This document shows positions 26,388 to 34,836 of a stretch of 64,000 nucleotides of DNA, piece after piece. Both the position numbers and the translations under genes were made by a program. Numbering within the stretch: the first letter of the stretch is position 1; each line of letters starts with the position of its first letter. The notes below the pieces were generated by a model. It did not search any database and was not told the origin of the DNA. It was given only the letters and a program-made list of their open reading frames with translations. This stretch comes from Schaedlerella arabinosiphila (GTDB lineage Bacteria; Bacillota; Clostridia; Lachnospirales; Lachnospiraceae), in the NCBI RefSeq assembly GCF_003885045.1, contig NZ_RHJS01000002.1, positions 3,960,501 through 4,024,500 on the forward strand. The letters are read 5' to 3'.

Positions 26388-27530
26388 CTATGCCCGCATC
26401 TGCAGGAGCTTGTGCTTGAGCTCCCCTTCCAGACGGTGCATCTCGGTCTCCGCCTCCCGGCGCTTCTGTCTGCCCTCCTGCTGAATCCGCATCACTTCAT
26501 CCAGCGTAGAGATCAGAGATTCGTTGGTCATCTTCAAGGTCTCCATATCTACGATGCCCCGTTCAGACTCTTTTGCCGCATCAATGGTCGCCATCTTCAG
26601 CTTGGCCGCGTTTTTCTTAAGCAGCTCATTGGTCATATCTGTCACTTCCCGCTGCGCCGCCGCTGCCTGGGCCGAATGCTCCACGCCCAGGGCCAGCACC
26701 ATCTGGCTCTTCCACAGCGGGATCGTATTGACAATGGTGGACTGGATCTTTTCCACCATCAGCGTATCATTGCCCTGAACCATCCGGATCTGGGGCGCTG
26801 TCTGGAGGGACACCTGACGGGTCAGCTCCAGGTCATGGAGCTTTTTCTCAAACCGGTTGCACATGGAATCCAGATCCCTGGCTGCCTGGGCATCCTCCGC
26901 CAGCCCGCTGGTCTGCGCTTTCTGGAAGAGGGCCGGGAGCTGTCCGGTCTGGATCTCATGGAGCTTTTTCTTTCCGGCCATGATGTACATGGTCAGCTCT
27001 TTAAAATAGGTCAGGTTCAGCTCATACATCTTGTCCAGCAGGGCAACATCCTTCAAAAGCTGCACCTGGTGGGATTCCAGCACTTTGCAGATATGGTTGA
27101 TGTTGGTCTCCGCCTTGTTGTACTTTGCCTTCATGGCGCTGATCTTATTGGCAGGCTTTTTGAAAATCCCCAGAAAGCCTTTTTCTTCCTCTTCGTCAAA
27201 GCTCCGCAGCTCCTTTACTACGCCTGTAAGCAGCTCGCCCACCTCTCCCAGATCCTTGGTCTTGACATTTTCCAGGGCGCTCTCCGAAAAATCCGCCATC
27301 TTCTTCTGTGTCCCCGCGCCGTACTGCAGGATCATCTGCGAATTGGTCAGATCGATCTTCTCCGCAAACTGCTCCACTGCGTGGCGTTCCTCCGCCGTCA
27401 GAACACTTTCATCGAAAATCGGCTTTTCCGGCTCCGCCGTGATCACAGGCGCGGCCGGCGCTTTCTCATCCGCAAAGGGGTCCAGCGTCAGTGTCGGTGT
27501 TGTCGTAAATGCATCTAATTCATTTCCCAT
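26388..27530 (-). CDS. TelA-like toxic anion resistance family protein
   Basis: 380-residue soluble, mostly helical protein of the TelA/KlaA family, linked to tellurite and antimicrobial resistance and cell-envelope stress, with no proven enzymatic activity. Family segments are NLTYFKELTMYIMAGKKKL in the middle and IPLWKSQMVLALGVEHSAQA in the C-terminal half. The gene directly follows the XpaC-like gene (67 bp), a pairing common in Firmicutes. GGAGG precedes its ATG. Confidence 0.92.
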   Translation of the reverse strand: MGNELDAFTTTPTLTLDPFADEKAPAAPVITAEPEKPIFDESVLTAEERHAVEQFAEKIDLTNSQMILQYGAGTQKKMADFSESALENVKTKDLGEVGELLTGVVKELRSFDEEEEKGFLGIFKKPANKISAMKAKYNKAETNINHICKVLESHQVQLLKDVALLDKMYELNLTYFKELTMYIMAGKKKLHEIQTGQLPALFQKAQTSGLAEDAQAARDLDSMCNRFEKKLHDLELTRQVSLQTAPQIRMVQGNDTLMVEKIQSTIVNTIPLWKSQMVLALGVEHSAQAAAAQREVTDMTNELLKKNAAKLKMATIDAAKESERGIVDMETLKMTNESLISTLDEVMRIQQEGRQKRREAETEMHRLEGELKHKLLQMRA

Positions 27531-27597
27531 AGTAACCTCCTGATTCGTCTATTCTATGGCTGTCCTGCGCTTTGCAGGCATTGACAGCCTGTATATA

Positions 27598-29139
27598 TCA
27601 GTGTACTTCCTTAAAGTCCCCCTCCGTCAGCCCTTCCTGGGCCAGCATGGTATGCAAAACGGAGATATCCGAGGACACATCCCACGCCGTATCCTGGAAC
27701 AGGCTGTCCAGCAGCTTTTCAAATGCCATATTCAGGGTATCCAGCGTCTTTTCGATCTCCCGTTTTGAAGAGATGATATTCTCTCCCTGCACCGGCTGGG
27801 CGTCCAGATCCTGATATGCCTCCAGAAGCTTCACCGTAGTCGGAAGGTAGTACTCCATCATCCGGTGGATGTCCGACACAGTATCCGGATTCTGCTCCAC
27901 CCGGTCGAAAATACGGTCAACCAGTATCTCCATCCGGGATATCTTGGCCGAGATCTCCGCTCCGGGAATGGCGTCGTTGCAGGCGTGGATCTTCTGAATA
28001 TACTGTTCTCCCGTCCTGATGATCTTACGAACCTCCGGGGACAGCTTTGAATCCGGCGCTTCCGCCTCCTTCTGTACCTCCCTGGCCCGCTTTCTGGCAG
28101 CTTCCTCCTTCTGCTCCCTGGTCTCTGTCCTGATCTGTTCTCTCTGTTCCTGCAGGTCCGTATACTGCTTATACGCATCATTGCTGACCATAAGGCAGGT
28201 CTTCTGCCTGTCCAGGTGTCCCTGTCTGAACCAGCCTTTGCGTATCATCTCTTCCAAATCCTTCACCACGAACCGCCGGGATTTTCCCAGGTGCTCCGCC
28301 AGTTCTTTTACATTGCAGTATTCTCTGCCGCCCAGGCTGCTGATATATCCCCGGAAGCGTTTGACTTTTCCCCGGATACTGCTGCCGGCCGCCGCCATGC
28401 ATCCAAATCCCGCGGAAAATGCCGCCAGGCCGCCGAAGGCCACCCAAAAGGCCCCGCCCATATCTCCGGTTCCAAAACCGGCAAGGAGAACCATCGCCAG
28501 ACCGATCAGAGAAACACTCCCTGCGGCGCATCCGATTCCGTAAAGCACTGTTCCGCCGACCTTCGCAGGCGTTGTACCTGCATACAGCGCCGGAAGCTGC
28601 TTCTCCGGCTCCGGATAGTATGGCCCGTGGCCTTCTTCCTGCTCCTCCACCGTCTTATCCCGGTTGCCGAATCTGGAATAATATGCCTTATTCCAGTTGT
28701 ATCGCCGGTCAGCCTGCCCGTATGTACCGTTTGCAGCCCCCTGTCCAGGCTGGTCATACGCGGCTCCCCCTGCCTTGTCTGCTCCCTGTCCGGCCTGCCC
28801 GTACGTTCCTCCAAAGGGAGAGCCTTCCCGGCCGTTCCAGTTCATGCCGGGCCCCTGCTGCCACCGGCCGTCATTTTGTCCAAAATTCTCCTGGTATTGA
28901 TATCTGTTGTCGGACGCCCCCCGCCCGGACTGCCTGCCGCCGTTTTTCCTCCGGCTCTGCCGCACGCCCCTGGTGATCTCCCCGGCCGCGTCCTTCATGC
29001 CTCTGGTAATCCCGTCCGCCGCGCCGTTGATCGCATCCGTAATTGTCTGGTTCAATCTGCTGAAGTCTCTGGAATCCACCGCATCCTGTACATTCCTGCG
29101 GATTTCTTCCCCGAATCTTTCCCACTCCCGGTTATTCAT
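27598..29139 (-). CDS. XpaC-like protein with extended N-terminus
   Basis: 513-residue protein. Residues 1-70 are helical (DAINGAADGITRGMKDAAGE). Residues 70-160 are a Gly/Gln/Tyr-rich disordered stretch. Two hydrophobic segments follow (GTVLYGIGCAAGSVSLIGLA and AFWVAFGGLAAFSAGFGCMA). The C-terminal half has XpaC-type helices, including EILVDRIFDRVEQNPD. XpaC was named for 5-bromo-4-chloroindolyl phosphate hydrolysis in Bacillus; the true function is unknown. Pairing with TelA supports an envelope-stress role. Confidence 0.8.
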   Translation of the reverse strand: MNNREWERFGEEIRRNVQDAVDSRDFSRLNQTITDAINGAADGITRGMKDAAGEITRGVRQSRRKNGGRQSGRGASDNRYQYQENFGQNDGRWQQGPGMNWNGREGSPFGGTYGQAGQGADKAGGAAYDQPGQGAANGTYGQADRRYNWNKAYYSRFGNRDKTVEEQEEGHGPYYPEPEKQLPALYAGTTPAKVGGTVLYGIGCAAGSVSLIGLAMVLLAGFGTGDMGGAFWVAFGGLAAFSAGFGCMAAAGSSIRGKVKRFRGYISSLGGREYCNVKELAEHLGKSRRFVVKDLEEMIRKGWFRQGHLDRQKTCLMVSNDAYKQYTDLQEQREQIRTETREQKEEAARKRAREVQKEAEAPDSKLSPEVRKIIRTGEQYIQKIHACNDAIPGAEISAKISRMEILVDRIFDRVEQNPDTVSDIHRMMEYYLPTTVKLLEAYQDLDAQPVQGENIISSKREIEKTLDTLNMAFEKLLDSLFQDTAWDVSSDISVLHTMLAQEGLTEGDFKEVH

Positions 29140-29187
29140 CCTGTCCTCCCGCTTAACTGCATCTATATTTTAATCCGAACTTACTGC

Positions 29188-29216
29188 TTGACCTGGTAAA
29201 ACTTTTGTATGATAAT
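29188..29216 (+). promoter_or_regulatory. Predicted sigma-A promoter for the pseudouridine synthase gene
   Basis: TTGACC (29188-29193), 17-bp spacer, GATAAT (29211-29216). About 100 bp upstream of the gene on the plus strand. Adjoins a minus-strand promoter, forming a divergent control region. Confidence 0.55.
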
Positions 29217-29217
29217 C

Positions 29218-29246
29218 AGTTTAGTCAGATTGCGGCAAAAAGTCAA
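29218..29246 (-). promoter_or_regulatory. Predicted sigma-A promoter for the xpaC-telA unit
   Basis: On the minus strand TTGACT (29241-29246), 17-bp spacer, TAAACT (29218-29223), about 80 bp upstream of the XpaC-like start. The -10 match is moderate. Confidence 0.45.
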
Positions 29247-29320
29247 GAAATATACACAATTCTTTAGATAGTAATCAGAGATTCTCTGTACTTTATTCTA
29301 AAATGAAAGGAGATTTTGCC

Positions 29321-29986
29321 ATGAAACCGGAAATCCTGTTCGAAGATCAACACATCCTTGTCTGTGTCAAGCCATCCGGCGTTCCCACCCAGAGCCGGCA
29401 GGTCGGCACACCCGACATGGTGAGCATTCTGAAAAATCACCTGCACAGCCGGCAGTCCGAAAACGGGGAGCCTTATCTGGCCCTCATCCACCGTCTGGAT
29501 CAGCCTGTGGAGGGGCTGCTCGTATTTGCCAAAACCCCCGCGGCAGCAAAATCCCTCAGCCGGCAGCTTCAAACTTCCGGTTTCGGCAAACACTATCTTG
29601 CCGTCCTGGGCGCCGTTCCCGGGGAGATGGAAGGGCACCTGGAAGACTACCTGGTTAAAGACGGCCGCACCAACACTTCCCGTATCTGCACGCCGGATAC
29701 CCCGGGAGCCAAACCGGCGCGCCTCCGGTATAAGGTCATACGAACCAGGGACGCCATGGCCCTGGCTGAAATCACACTGGATACCGGACGCCACCACCAG
29801 ATCCGCGTCCAGATGGCAGGGCTTGGCTGCCCCATCGTCGGGGACAGGAAGTATGCCCCTGCCGCTATGGAACAGCCCGGTCCGATTTCCGGGCAGCTTC
29901 AGCTTTATGCCGTCAGACTGTCCTTTCGCCATCCTGCCACCGGCAAGCCGATGTCTTTCTGCCATACGCCGAAGCTTCCATTCTGA
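29321..29986 (+). CDS. RluA-family RNA pseudouridine synthase
   Basis: 221-residue rRNA/tRNA uridine isomerase. The catalytic Asp lies in HRLDQPVEGLLVF (about residue 59). The conserved TGRHHQIRVQMAGLGCPIVG segment is in the C-terminal half. It has no S4 domain. The ATG at 29321 has AAAGGAG 8 bp upstream; a frame six codons longer is less likely. It is a single-gene unit, ending before a strong terminator. Which nucleotide it modifies cannot be read from sequence. Confidence 0.93.
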   Translation: MKPEILFEDQHILVCVKPSGVPTQSRQVGTPDMVSILKNHLHSRQSENGEPYLALIHRLDQPVEGLLVFAKTPAAAKSLSRQLQTSGFGKHYLAVLGAVPGEMEGHLEDYLVKDGRTNTSRICTPDTPGAKPARLRYKVIRTRDAMALAEITLDTGRHHQIRVQMAGLGCPIVGDRKYAPAAMEQPGPISGQLQLYAVRLSFRHPATGKPMSFCHTPKLPF

Positions 29987-30079
29987 TGTTTTTTTACATA
30001 AGAACTCCGCCTGCGAAGCTTACGTCTGAGGCGGCCGCATTGCTGCGTCTACCCTATACGTCTGCGGGCACACGCAGCA

Positions 30080-30117
30080 AGCACCCGGCTGATTCTCCAC
30101 CAGCCAGGTGCTTTTTT
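30080..30117 (+). terminator. Intrinsic terminator after the pseudouridine synthase gene
   Basis: Stem AGCACC-C-GGCTG (30080-30091) with CAGCC-A-GGTGCT (30101-30112), one mismatch, 9-nt loop, then a T-run (30113-30117). It lies between convergent genes. Confidence 0.85.
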
Positions 30118-30148
30118 CAAATACAATGGCTTTCAAAACAGCCATCGC

Positions 30149-30421
30149 TTATACTTCTTCCTCTCCCCCCGCGGCTTCCTGATATTTTTCCAATATCAGC
30201 TCCTGGATTCGTTCTCTCGTATCAGAGTTAATCGGGTGTGCAATATCTCTATATTCCCCATCCATTGCTTTTTTGCTCGGCATTGCGATAAACAATCCCT
30301 TCTCTCCTTCAATCACCTTGATATCATGAACTACAAATTCATCATCAATCGTAATTGAAACAACCGCTTTTAATTTTCCTTCCTTTGCCACTTTTCGTAC
30401 ACGCACATCTGTGATCTGCAT
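30149..30421 (-). CDS. spoVG: SpoVG family regulator
   Basis: 90-residue SpoVG, a small nucleic-acid-binding regulator involved in septation and sporulation control in Firmicutes. It starts MQITDVRVRKV and contains the conserved VHDIKVIEGEKGLFIAMPSK and RDIAHPINSDTRERI segments. The ATG at 30421 has AGGAG 7 bp upstream. It stands alone between glgD and the convergent rluA-type gene. A minus-strand hairpin (ATGGCT/AGCCAT, about 30126-30145) directly after the stop may end the transcript. Confidence 0.96.
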   Translation of the reverse strand: MQITDVRVRKVAKEGKLKAVVSITIDDEFVVHDIKVIEGEKGLFIAMPSKKAMDGEYRDIAHPINSDTRERIQELILEKYQEAAGGEEEV

Positions 30422-30538
30422 ATCCAGTCTCCTTTCTCTGTCTGCATTCCCCGGTACAGCCCTTCGCAAGCCTGTCCATTCATCCCATCATCCGTACCGA
30501 AAAGACTTTTTTAACACACCTTCATCTCTTTTTTATTT

Positions 30539-30567
30539 TTTATATTTGCAGGCCGGCAAAAAATCAA
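30539..30567 (-). promoter_or_regulatory. Predicted sigma-A promoter of spoVG
   Basis: On the minus strand TTGATT (30562-30567), 17-bp spacer, TATAAA (30539-30544). The leader to the spoVG ATG is about 110 nt. In Bacillus spoVG uses sigma-H; no good sigma-H site was seen here. Confidence 0.55.
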
Positions 30568-30685
30568 GATCCTGTGCGGCAGGATGTATCGCTGGTACGT
30601 CCCGCCTAATTCCCAAAATCTGCCAACCAGACTGCACATTTCCTGCAACCCCGGCCAGGAGTTTCTCCGGCGTCTCACTCTGACT

Positions 30686-31804
30686 TTATATCAGATACCT
30701 CTCATTTTTTTCAACAACTACTTTTATCTCGCCCTCTCCCACGTGTCTCGTATTCGCCCGGATCGTTCCCCGGCTTTCTACGATACAATTCTCAATATAT
30801 GTATGGTCGCCAAGATATACGTCATTTAATATGATCGAATTTTTGATGACACAGTTATTTCCCACAAATACTTTCTTAAACAGCACGGAATCTTCCACCG
30901 TACCGTTGATAATGCTCCCGCTTCCGATCAGGCAGTTCTTCACCGCCGCGCCCGGATTGTATTTTGCCGGGGGCAGGTCGCCCACCTTCGAATACACCGC
31001 GGGAAGCTCCCTGAAAAAATAGTTCCGAACTTCCGGTCTGAGGAAGTCCATGTTCGTCTGATAATATGTGTCAATTCTGGAAATATTATTCCAATAGCCG
31101 CTGAGCTTATATCCATATATTTTTTTGAGATTTTTATAACGGATCAGGATGTCCGTCACAAAATCATAATGCTCTTCCTCTGCGCAGTGCTCCACCAGGT
31201 CAATGAGCTGTCTCCGTCTCAAAACGTAGATCCCCGTGGAGATCGTCCGGGAGCTGGCCACCATCGGCTTCTCTTCAAACTCCTGAATCCGGGCGGATTC
31301 GTTCATCCGTACCGTCCCGAAGCGGGTCGGGTCGTCGCCGTCCTCAAGCTCCTTGACTACCACCGTGATGTCCGCCTTCTTCGCAATGTGGTACTCCAAT
31401 ACCTTATTGTAATCCAGCTTGTACACCGCGTCTCCCGACGTAATGATCACGTAGGGCTCGTGGCACCTCTTCAGGAAATCCAGATTCTGGTATATGGCAT
31501 CCGCTGTGCCCCGGTACCAGTATCCGTTTTCCGCCGTAATGGTCGGCGTGAAAATATACAGACCGCCCTGCTTTCTTCCAAAATCCCACCACTTGGCAGA
31601 ATTTAAGTGCTCATCCAGCGACCGCGCATTGTACTGGGTCAGCACCGCAACCCTCTGAACATGGGAGTTGGTCATATTGCTCAGGGCAAAATCGATGGCC
31701 CTGTAGCTGGATGCGATGGGCATTGCCGCAACCGCGCGCTTTGATGTCAGCGCCTGCATCCGTCTGTTATTGCCTCCCGCAAGAATGATTCCTACCGCTC
31801 TCAT
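30686..31804 (-). CDS. glgD: Glucose-1-phosphate adenylyltransferase regulatory subunit GlgD
   Basis: 372-residue GlgD subunit of ADP-glucose pyrophosphorylase. It has the nucleotidyltransferase fold start ILAGGNNRRMQALTSKRAV, which lacks the catalytic GxGxRL loop form of GlgC. A left-handed beta-helix C-terminus follows (NCVIKNSIILNDVYLGDHTY). In Firmicutes GlgD forms a heterotetramer with GlgC and raises its activity in glycogen synthesis. The start overlaps the glgC stop by 4 bp. Confidence 0.94.
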   Translation of the reverse strand: MRAVGIILAGGNNRRMQALTSKRAVAAMPIASSYRAIDFALSNMTNSHVQRVAVLTQYNARSLDEHLNSAKWWDFGRKQGGLYIFTPTITAENGYWYRGTADAIYQNLDFLKRCHEPYVIITSGDAVYKLDYNKVLEYHIAKKADITVVVKELEDGDDPTRFGTVRMNESARIQEFEEKPMVASSRTISTGIYVLRRRQLIDLVEHCAEEEHYDFVTDILIRYKNLKKIYGYKLSGYWNNISRIDTYYQTNMDFLRPEVRNYFFRELPAVYSKVGDLPPAKYNPGAAVKNCLIGSGSIINGTVEDSVLFKKVFVGNNCVIKNSIILNDVYLGDHTYIENCIVESRGTIRANTRHVGEGEIKVVVEKNERYLI

Positions 31805-33075
31805 ACACGATCACCTGCCTTTATCAATGTCTCGCCGCTCTCCAGTATCCCGTTCAGATAATCCGCAGCCTCCGTTGCACCGCTGACAGCCGTATTCTTA
31901 CCGATCTGTACATCGGGGGGGATTCTGGAATTTTCACCGATGGTCGCCAGGCCGCCGTTGTAGATATCCGGCCTCACCCGGTTGGGCGCATCGCTCCCGA
32001 TCCCGATGGAAACATTGCTGCCGATGTCCGTATTCTCCGCGATGATCGCTTTCTCAATGACGCAGTTCTCACCGATGGACACATCCCGCATGATAATCGA
32101 ATCCCGGACAACGCTGCCCTTTCCGATGGTCACACCGGCTCCCAGCACCGAAGAATGTACCTCCCCGAAAATCTCGGAGCCGTTGCTAATGATACACTTG
32201 TCCACCACACCCTCCGGAGATATGTACTGAGGCGGAAGGTTCATACAGTTTGTATAAATCTTCCAAAATTCTTCATAAAGATTAAATTCCGGTATTATGT
32301 CGATCAGCTCCATGTTGGCCTCCCAATAAGAACTGAGCGTGCCCACATCCTTCCAGTATCCGTTGTACTCATAGGCAAACATACGGTTTCCCTTTGCGCC
32401 GCAATAAGGTATGATATGCTTCCCAAAGTCACAGTTCGGCTGGCTGGAGAGCCGGATCAGCGCCTCTTTGAGAACCGGCCAGCTAAAAATATAAATTCCC
32501 ATGGATGCCAGGTTGCTGCTTGGCTTCTCCGGTTTTTCCTCAAATCTGCTGATCCGTCCCTCTTTGTCCGTCACCAGGATTCCGAAGCGCCCTGCCTCCT
32601 CCATGGGCACCGGCATCGCCGCGATGGTCACATCCGCCCTGTTGGCCTTGTGGGTACTGAGCATCACTTCATAATCCATCTTATAAATATGGTCTCCGGA
32701 AAGAATCAGCACATAATCCGGATGATAGCTTTCCATATAATCCAGATTCTGGTATATGGCATTCGCAGTTCCCGTATACCATTCGCTGTTCACACTCTTT
32801 TCATATGGAGGAAGAATCGAAACCCCGCCGATATTCCGATCCAGGTCCCATGGAATCCCGATTCCTATATGTGTATTCAACCGCAGCGGCTGATATTGTG
32901 TCAGGACTCCTACCGTGTCTACTCCCGAATTGATGCAATTGCTGAGCGGAAAATCAATAATACGGTACTTGCCCCCGAATGATACTGCGGGCTTCGCCAC
33001 CTTTGCGGTAAGAACCCCCAGCCTGCTGCCCTGCCCGCCTGCAAGCAGCATGGCGATCATTTCCTTTTTAATCAT
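31801..33075 (-). CDS. glgC: Glucose-1-phosphate adenylyltransferase catalytic subunit GlgC
   Basis: 424-residue enzyme making ADP-glucose from ATP and glucose-1-phosphate, the committed step of glycogen synthesis. It starts MLLAGGQGSRLGVLTAKVAKP with the active-site loop and continues with IDFPLSNCINSG and the beta-helix domain. GGAGGTG precedes its ATG. Together with glgD (ATGA overlap) it forms an operon; glycogen synthase and branching enzyme are not in the window. It is divergent from murC. Confidence 0.95.
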   Translation of the reverse strand: MIKKEMIAMLLAGGQGSRLGVLTAKVAKPAVSFGGKYRIIDFPLSNCINSGVDTVGVLTQYQPLRLNTHIGIGIPWDLDRNIGGVSILPPYEKSVNSEWYTGTANAIYQNLDYMESYHPDYVLILSGDHIYKMDYEVMLSTHKANRADVTIAAMPVPMEEAGRFGILVTDKEGRISRFEEKPEKPSSNLASMGIYIFSWPVLKEALIRLSSQPNCDFGKHIIPYCGAKGNRMFAYEYNGYWKDVGTLSSYWEANMELIDIIPEFNLYEEFWKIYTNCMNLPPQYISPEGVVDKCIISNGSEIFGEVHSSVLGAGVTIGKGSVVRDSIIMRDVSIGENCVIEKAIIAENTDIGSNVSIGIGSDAPNRVRPDIYNGGLATIGENSRIPPDVQIGKNTAVSGATEAADYLNGILESGETLIKAGDRV

Positions 33076-33200
33076 GCCGTCACCTCCATTTCTAGTTATT
33101 CTATTTTATTATATCATCATTTCATTGTTAAGTACACATATTTTACAAATATTTATCATTAAATATTCACTTTTTGTTGGAATTAGACAAAAAGAACTTC

Positions 33201-33228
33201 TTTCAATTTTTATCATATATAGTATAAT
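33201..33228 (+). promoter_or_regulatory. Candidate sigma-A promoter of murC
   Basis: TTTCAA (33201-33206), 16-bp spacer, perfect TATAAT (33223-33228). The -35 box is weak. It lies in the AT-rich 240-bp divergent region between glgC and murC. Confidence 0.45.
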
Positions 33229-33315
33229 AAATAAGGCAGAAGCAATTCAAACCTTGTTTATAACAATTATGAACGATGTCTTATCCCATCGTCTCGTCAG
33301 GAAAGGAAAATAGAT

Positions 33316-34692
33316 ATGTATAAGATTGATTTCAGCAAACCAATCCACATCCATTTTATCGGTATCGGCGGAATCAGCATGAGCGGCCTTGCAAAGATCC
33401 TCCTGCAGAACGGTTTTACCATCTCCGGTTCCGATGCCAGGGAATCTGCGCTCACGCAGCAGCTTGAAGCATCCGGCGCGCAGATTTTTTATGGCCAGAA
33501 GGCGTCCAATATCATTGACGGCATTGACTGTGTGGTTTACACCGCAGCCATCAACCGGGACAATGCGGAGCTGATCGAGGCCGTGGCCCGGAAGATTCCC
33601 ATGCTCACCCGCGCAGAGCTGCTGGGGCAGCTTATGAAAAACTACGACACCCCTATCGCGGTATCTGGCACACATGGGAAGACGACCACCACCTCCATGA
33701 TCTCCCATATTCTTCTGGAGGGAAATCTGGATCCGACCATCTCCGTAGGCGGCATTCTGCAGGCCATCGGCGGCAACATACGGGTCGGAAATTCAGGCAC
33801 GTTCATTACCGAAGCGTGTGAGTATACCAACAGCTTCCTGCATTTTTTCCCGAAGATCGGCGTGATTTTAAATATAGAAGAGGATCATCTGGACTTTTTC
33901 AAAGATCTGGAAGATATCCGGCATTCCTTTCATCAGTTTACGGCACTCCTTCCTTCCGACGGCACTTTGGTAATCAACGGCGACATCACGGATTATCCGG
34001 AAATCTACCGGGGACTGGACTGCAATGTCACCACCTACGGCAGTTCCCCGGATTACGATTACAGCGCGGCCAATGTTCTTCATGATGAAAAAGGACGCGT
34101 CTCCTTCGATCTTGTAAAATACGGCGAGACCGCCGCACGGATTCAGCTTTCCGTGACCGGCGACCACAACGTATCCAACGCTCTGGCCTCCATTGCCACC
34201 GCGGAGCTGCTGCATATCCCCATGGAAGCCATTCAGAAAGGGCTTCTGTCCTTTATCGGAACAGACCGCCGCTTTGAATACAAGGGAACGCTGGACGGGG
34301 TGACCATTATTGATGATTATGCCCATCATCCCACGGAGATCCAGGCCACTTTAAAGGCGGCAAAGTACTACCCGCACAAGGAGCTTTGGTGCATCTTCCA
34401 GCCCCATACCTACACCCGCACCAAGGCGTTTTTCCATGAATTTGCGGAAGCCCTCTCCCACACGGATCATCTGGTGCTGGCGGACATCTATGCGGCCAGG
34501 GAGACGGATACCCTGGGGATCTCCTCAAAAGATCTGGCAGAAGAGGTGCGGAAACTGGGAACAGACACATACTACTTTCCTTCCTTTGCCGAGATCGAAG
34601 ATTTCGTGAAATCCCGGTGTGTTTCCGGAGATTTGTTGATAACTATGGGGGCCGGAAACGTTGTAGATATTGGAGAAGACCTGCTTAAATAA
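33316..34692 (+). CDS. murC: UDP-N-acetylmuramate-L-alanine ligase
   Basis: 458-residue Mur ligase that adds L-Ala to UDP-MurNAc using ATP in the cytosol. N-terminal UDP-binding IHFIGIGGISMSGLA is present. The ATP loop GTHGKTTTT is near residue 117. DDYAHHPTEI and FQPHTYTRT follow in the later domains. AAAGGA precedes its ATG. It is likely a single-gene unit, with the primosomal genes starting 144 bp further on behind their own promoter. Confidence 0.97.
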   Translation: MYKIDFSKPIHIHFIGIGGISMSGLAKILLQNGFTISGSDARESALTQQLEASGAQIFYGQKASNIIDGIDCVVYTAAINRDNAELIEAVARKIPMLTRAELLGQLMKNYDTPIAVSGTHGKTTTTSMISHILLEGNLDPTISVGGILQAIGGNIRVGNSGTFITEACEYTNSFLHFFPKIGVILNIEEDHLDFFKDLEDIRHSFHQFTALLPSDGTLVINGDITDYPEIYRGLDCNVTTYGSSPDYDYSAANVLHDEKGRVSFDLVKYGETAARIQLSVTGDHNVSNALASIATAELLHIPMEAIQKGLLSFIGTDRRFEYKGTLDGVTIIDDYAHHPTEIQATLKAAKYYPHKELWCIFQPHTYTRTKAFFHEFAEALSHTDHLVLADIYAARETDTLGISSKDLAEEVRKLGTDTYYFPSFAEIEDFVKSRCVSGDLLITMGAGNVVDIGEDLLK

Positions 34693-34695
34693 AAG

Positions 34696-34727
34696 TTATC
34701 CACAGTTTCCACACAGAGTTATCTACA
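34696..34727 (+). promoter_or_regulatory. DnaA-box cluster upstream of dnaD-dnaI-prs
   Basis: TTATCCACA at 34696-34704 matches the DnaA box exactly. TTATCTACA at 34719-34727 differs by one base, and TTTCCACA lies between them. They are 23 bp apart in the same orientation, just after the murC stop and upstream of the promoter for primosomal genes. Confidence 0.55.
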
Positions 34728-34776
34728 CAAAGGTTGAAAATGAGGAAAAAAAATGCTTTTTCCTGCCACTTTATAA

Positions 34777-34785
34777 TGCTATAAT
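34777..34785 (+). promoter_or_regulatory. Extended -10 promoter for the dnaD-dnaI-prs run
   Basis: TG-N-TATAAT (34777-34785) forms an extended -10 element; the -35 region is poor. The dnaD start lies about 50 bp downstream with a GGAAGG ribosome site. Confidence 0.5.
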
Positions 34786-34836
34786 TACTAGACAGTCCGG
34801 AGACGAAACAAAAGAATTTGAGGGGTAGGAAGGCCA

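Noticed and set aside
26412..27518. 368-codon plus-strand frame opposite telA
   Set aside because: Mirror frame of a well-recognised gene; the sequence is rich in His/Leu as expected from antisense of Lys/Glu-rich helices.
34696..34727. Chromosomal origin of replication
   Set aside because: DnaA boxes are present, but too few, without an AT-rich unwinding element, and dnaA/dnaN are not adjacent.
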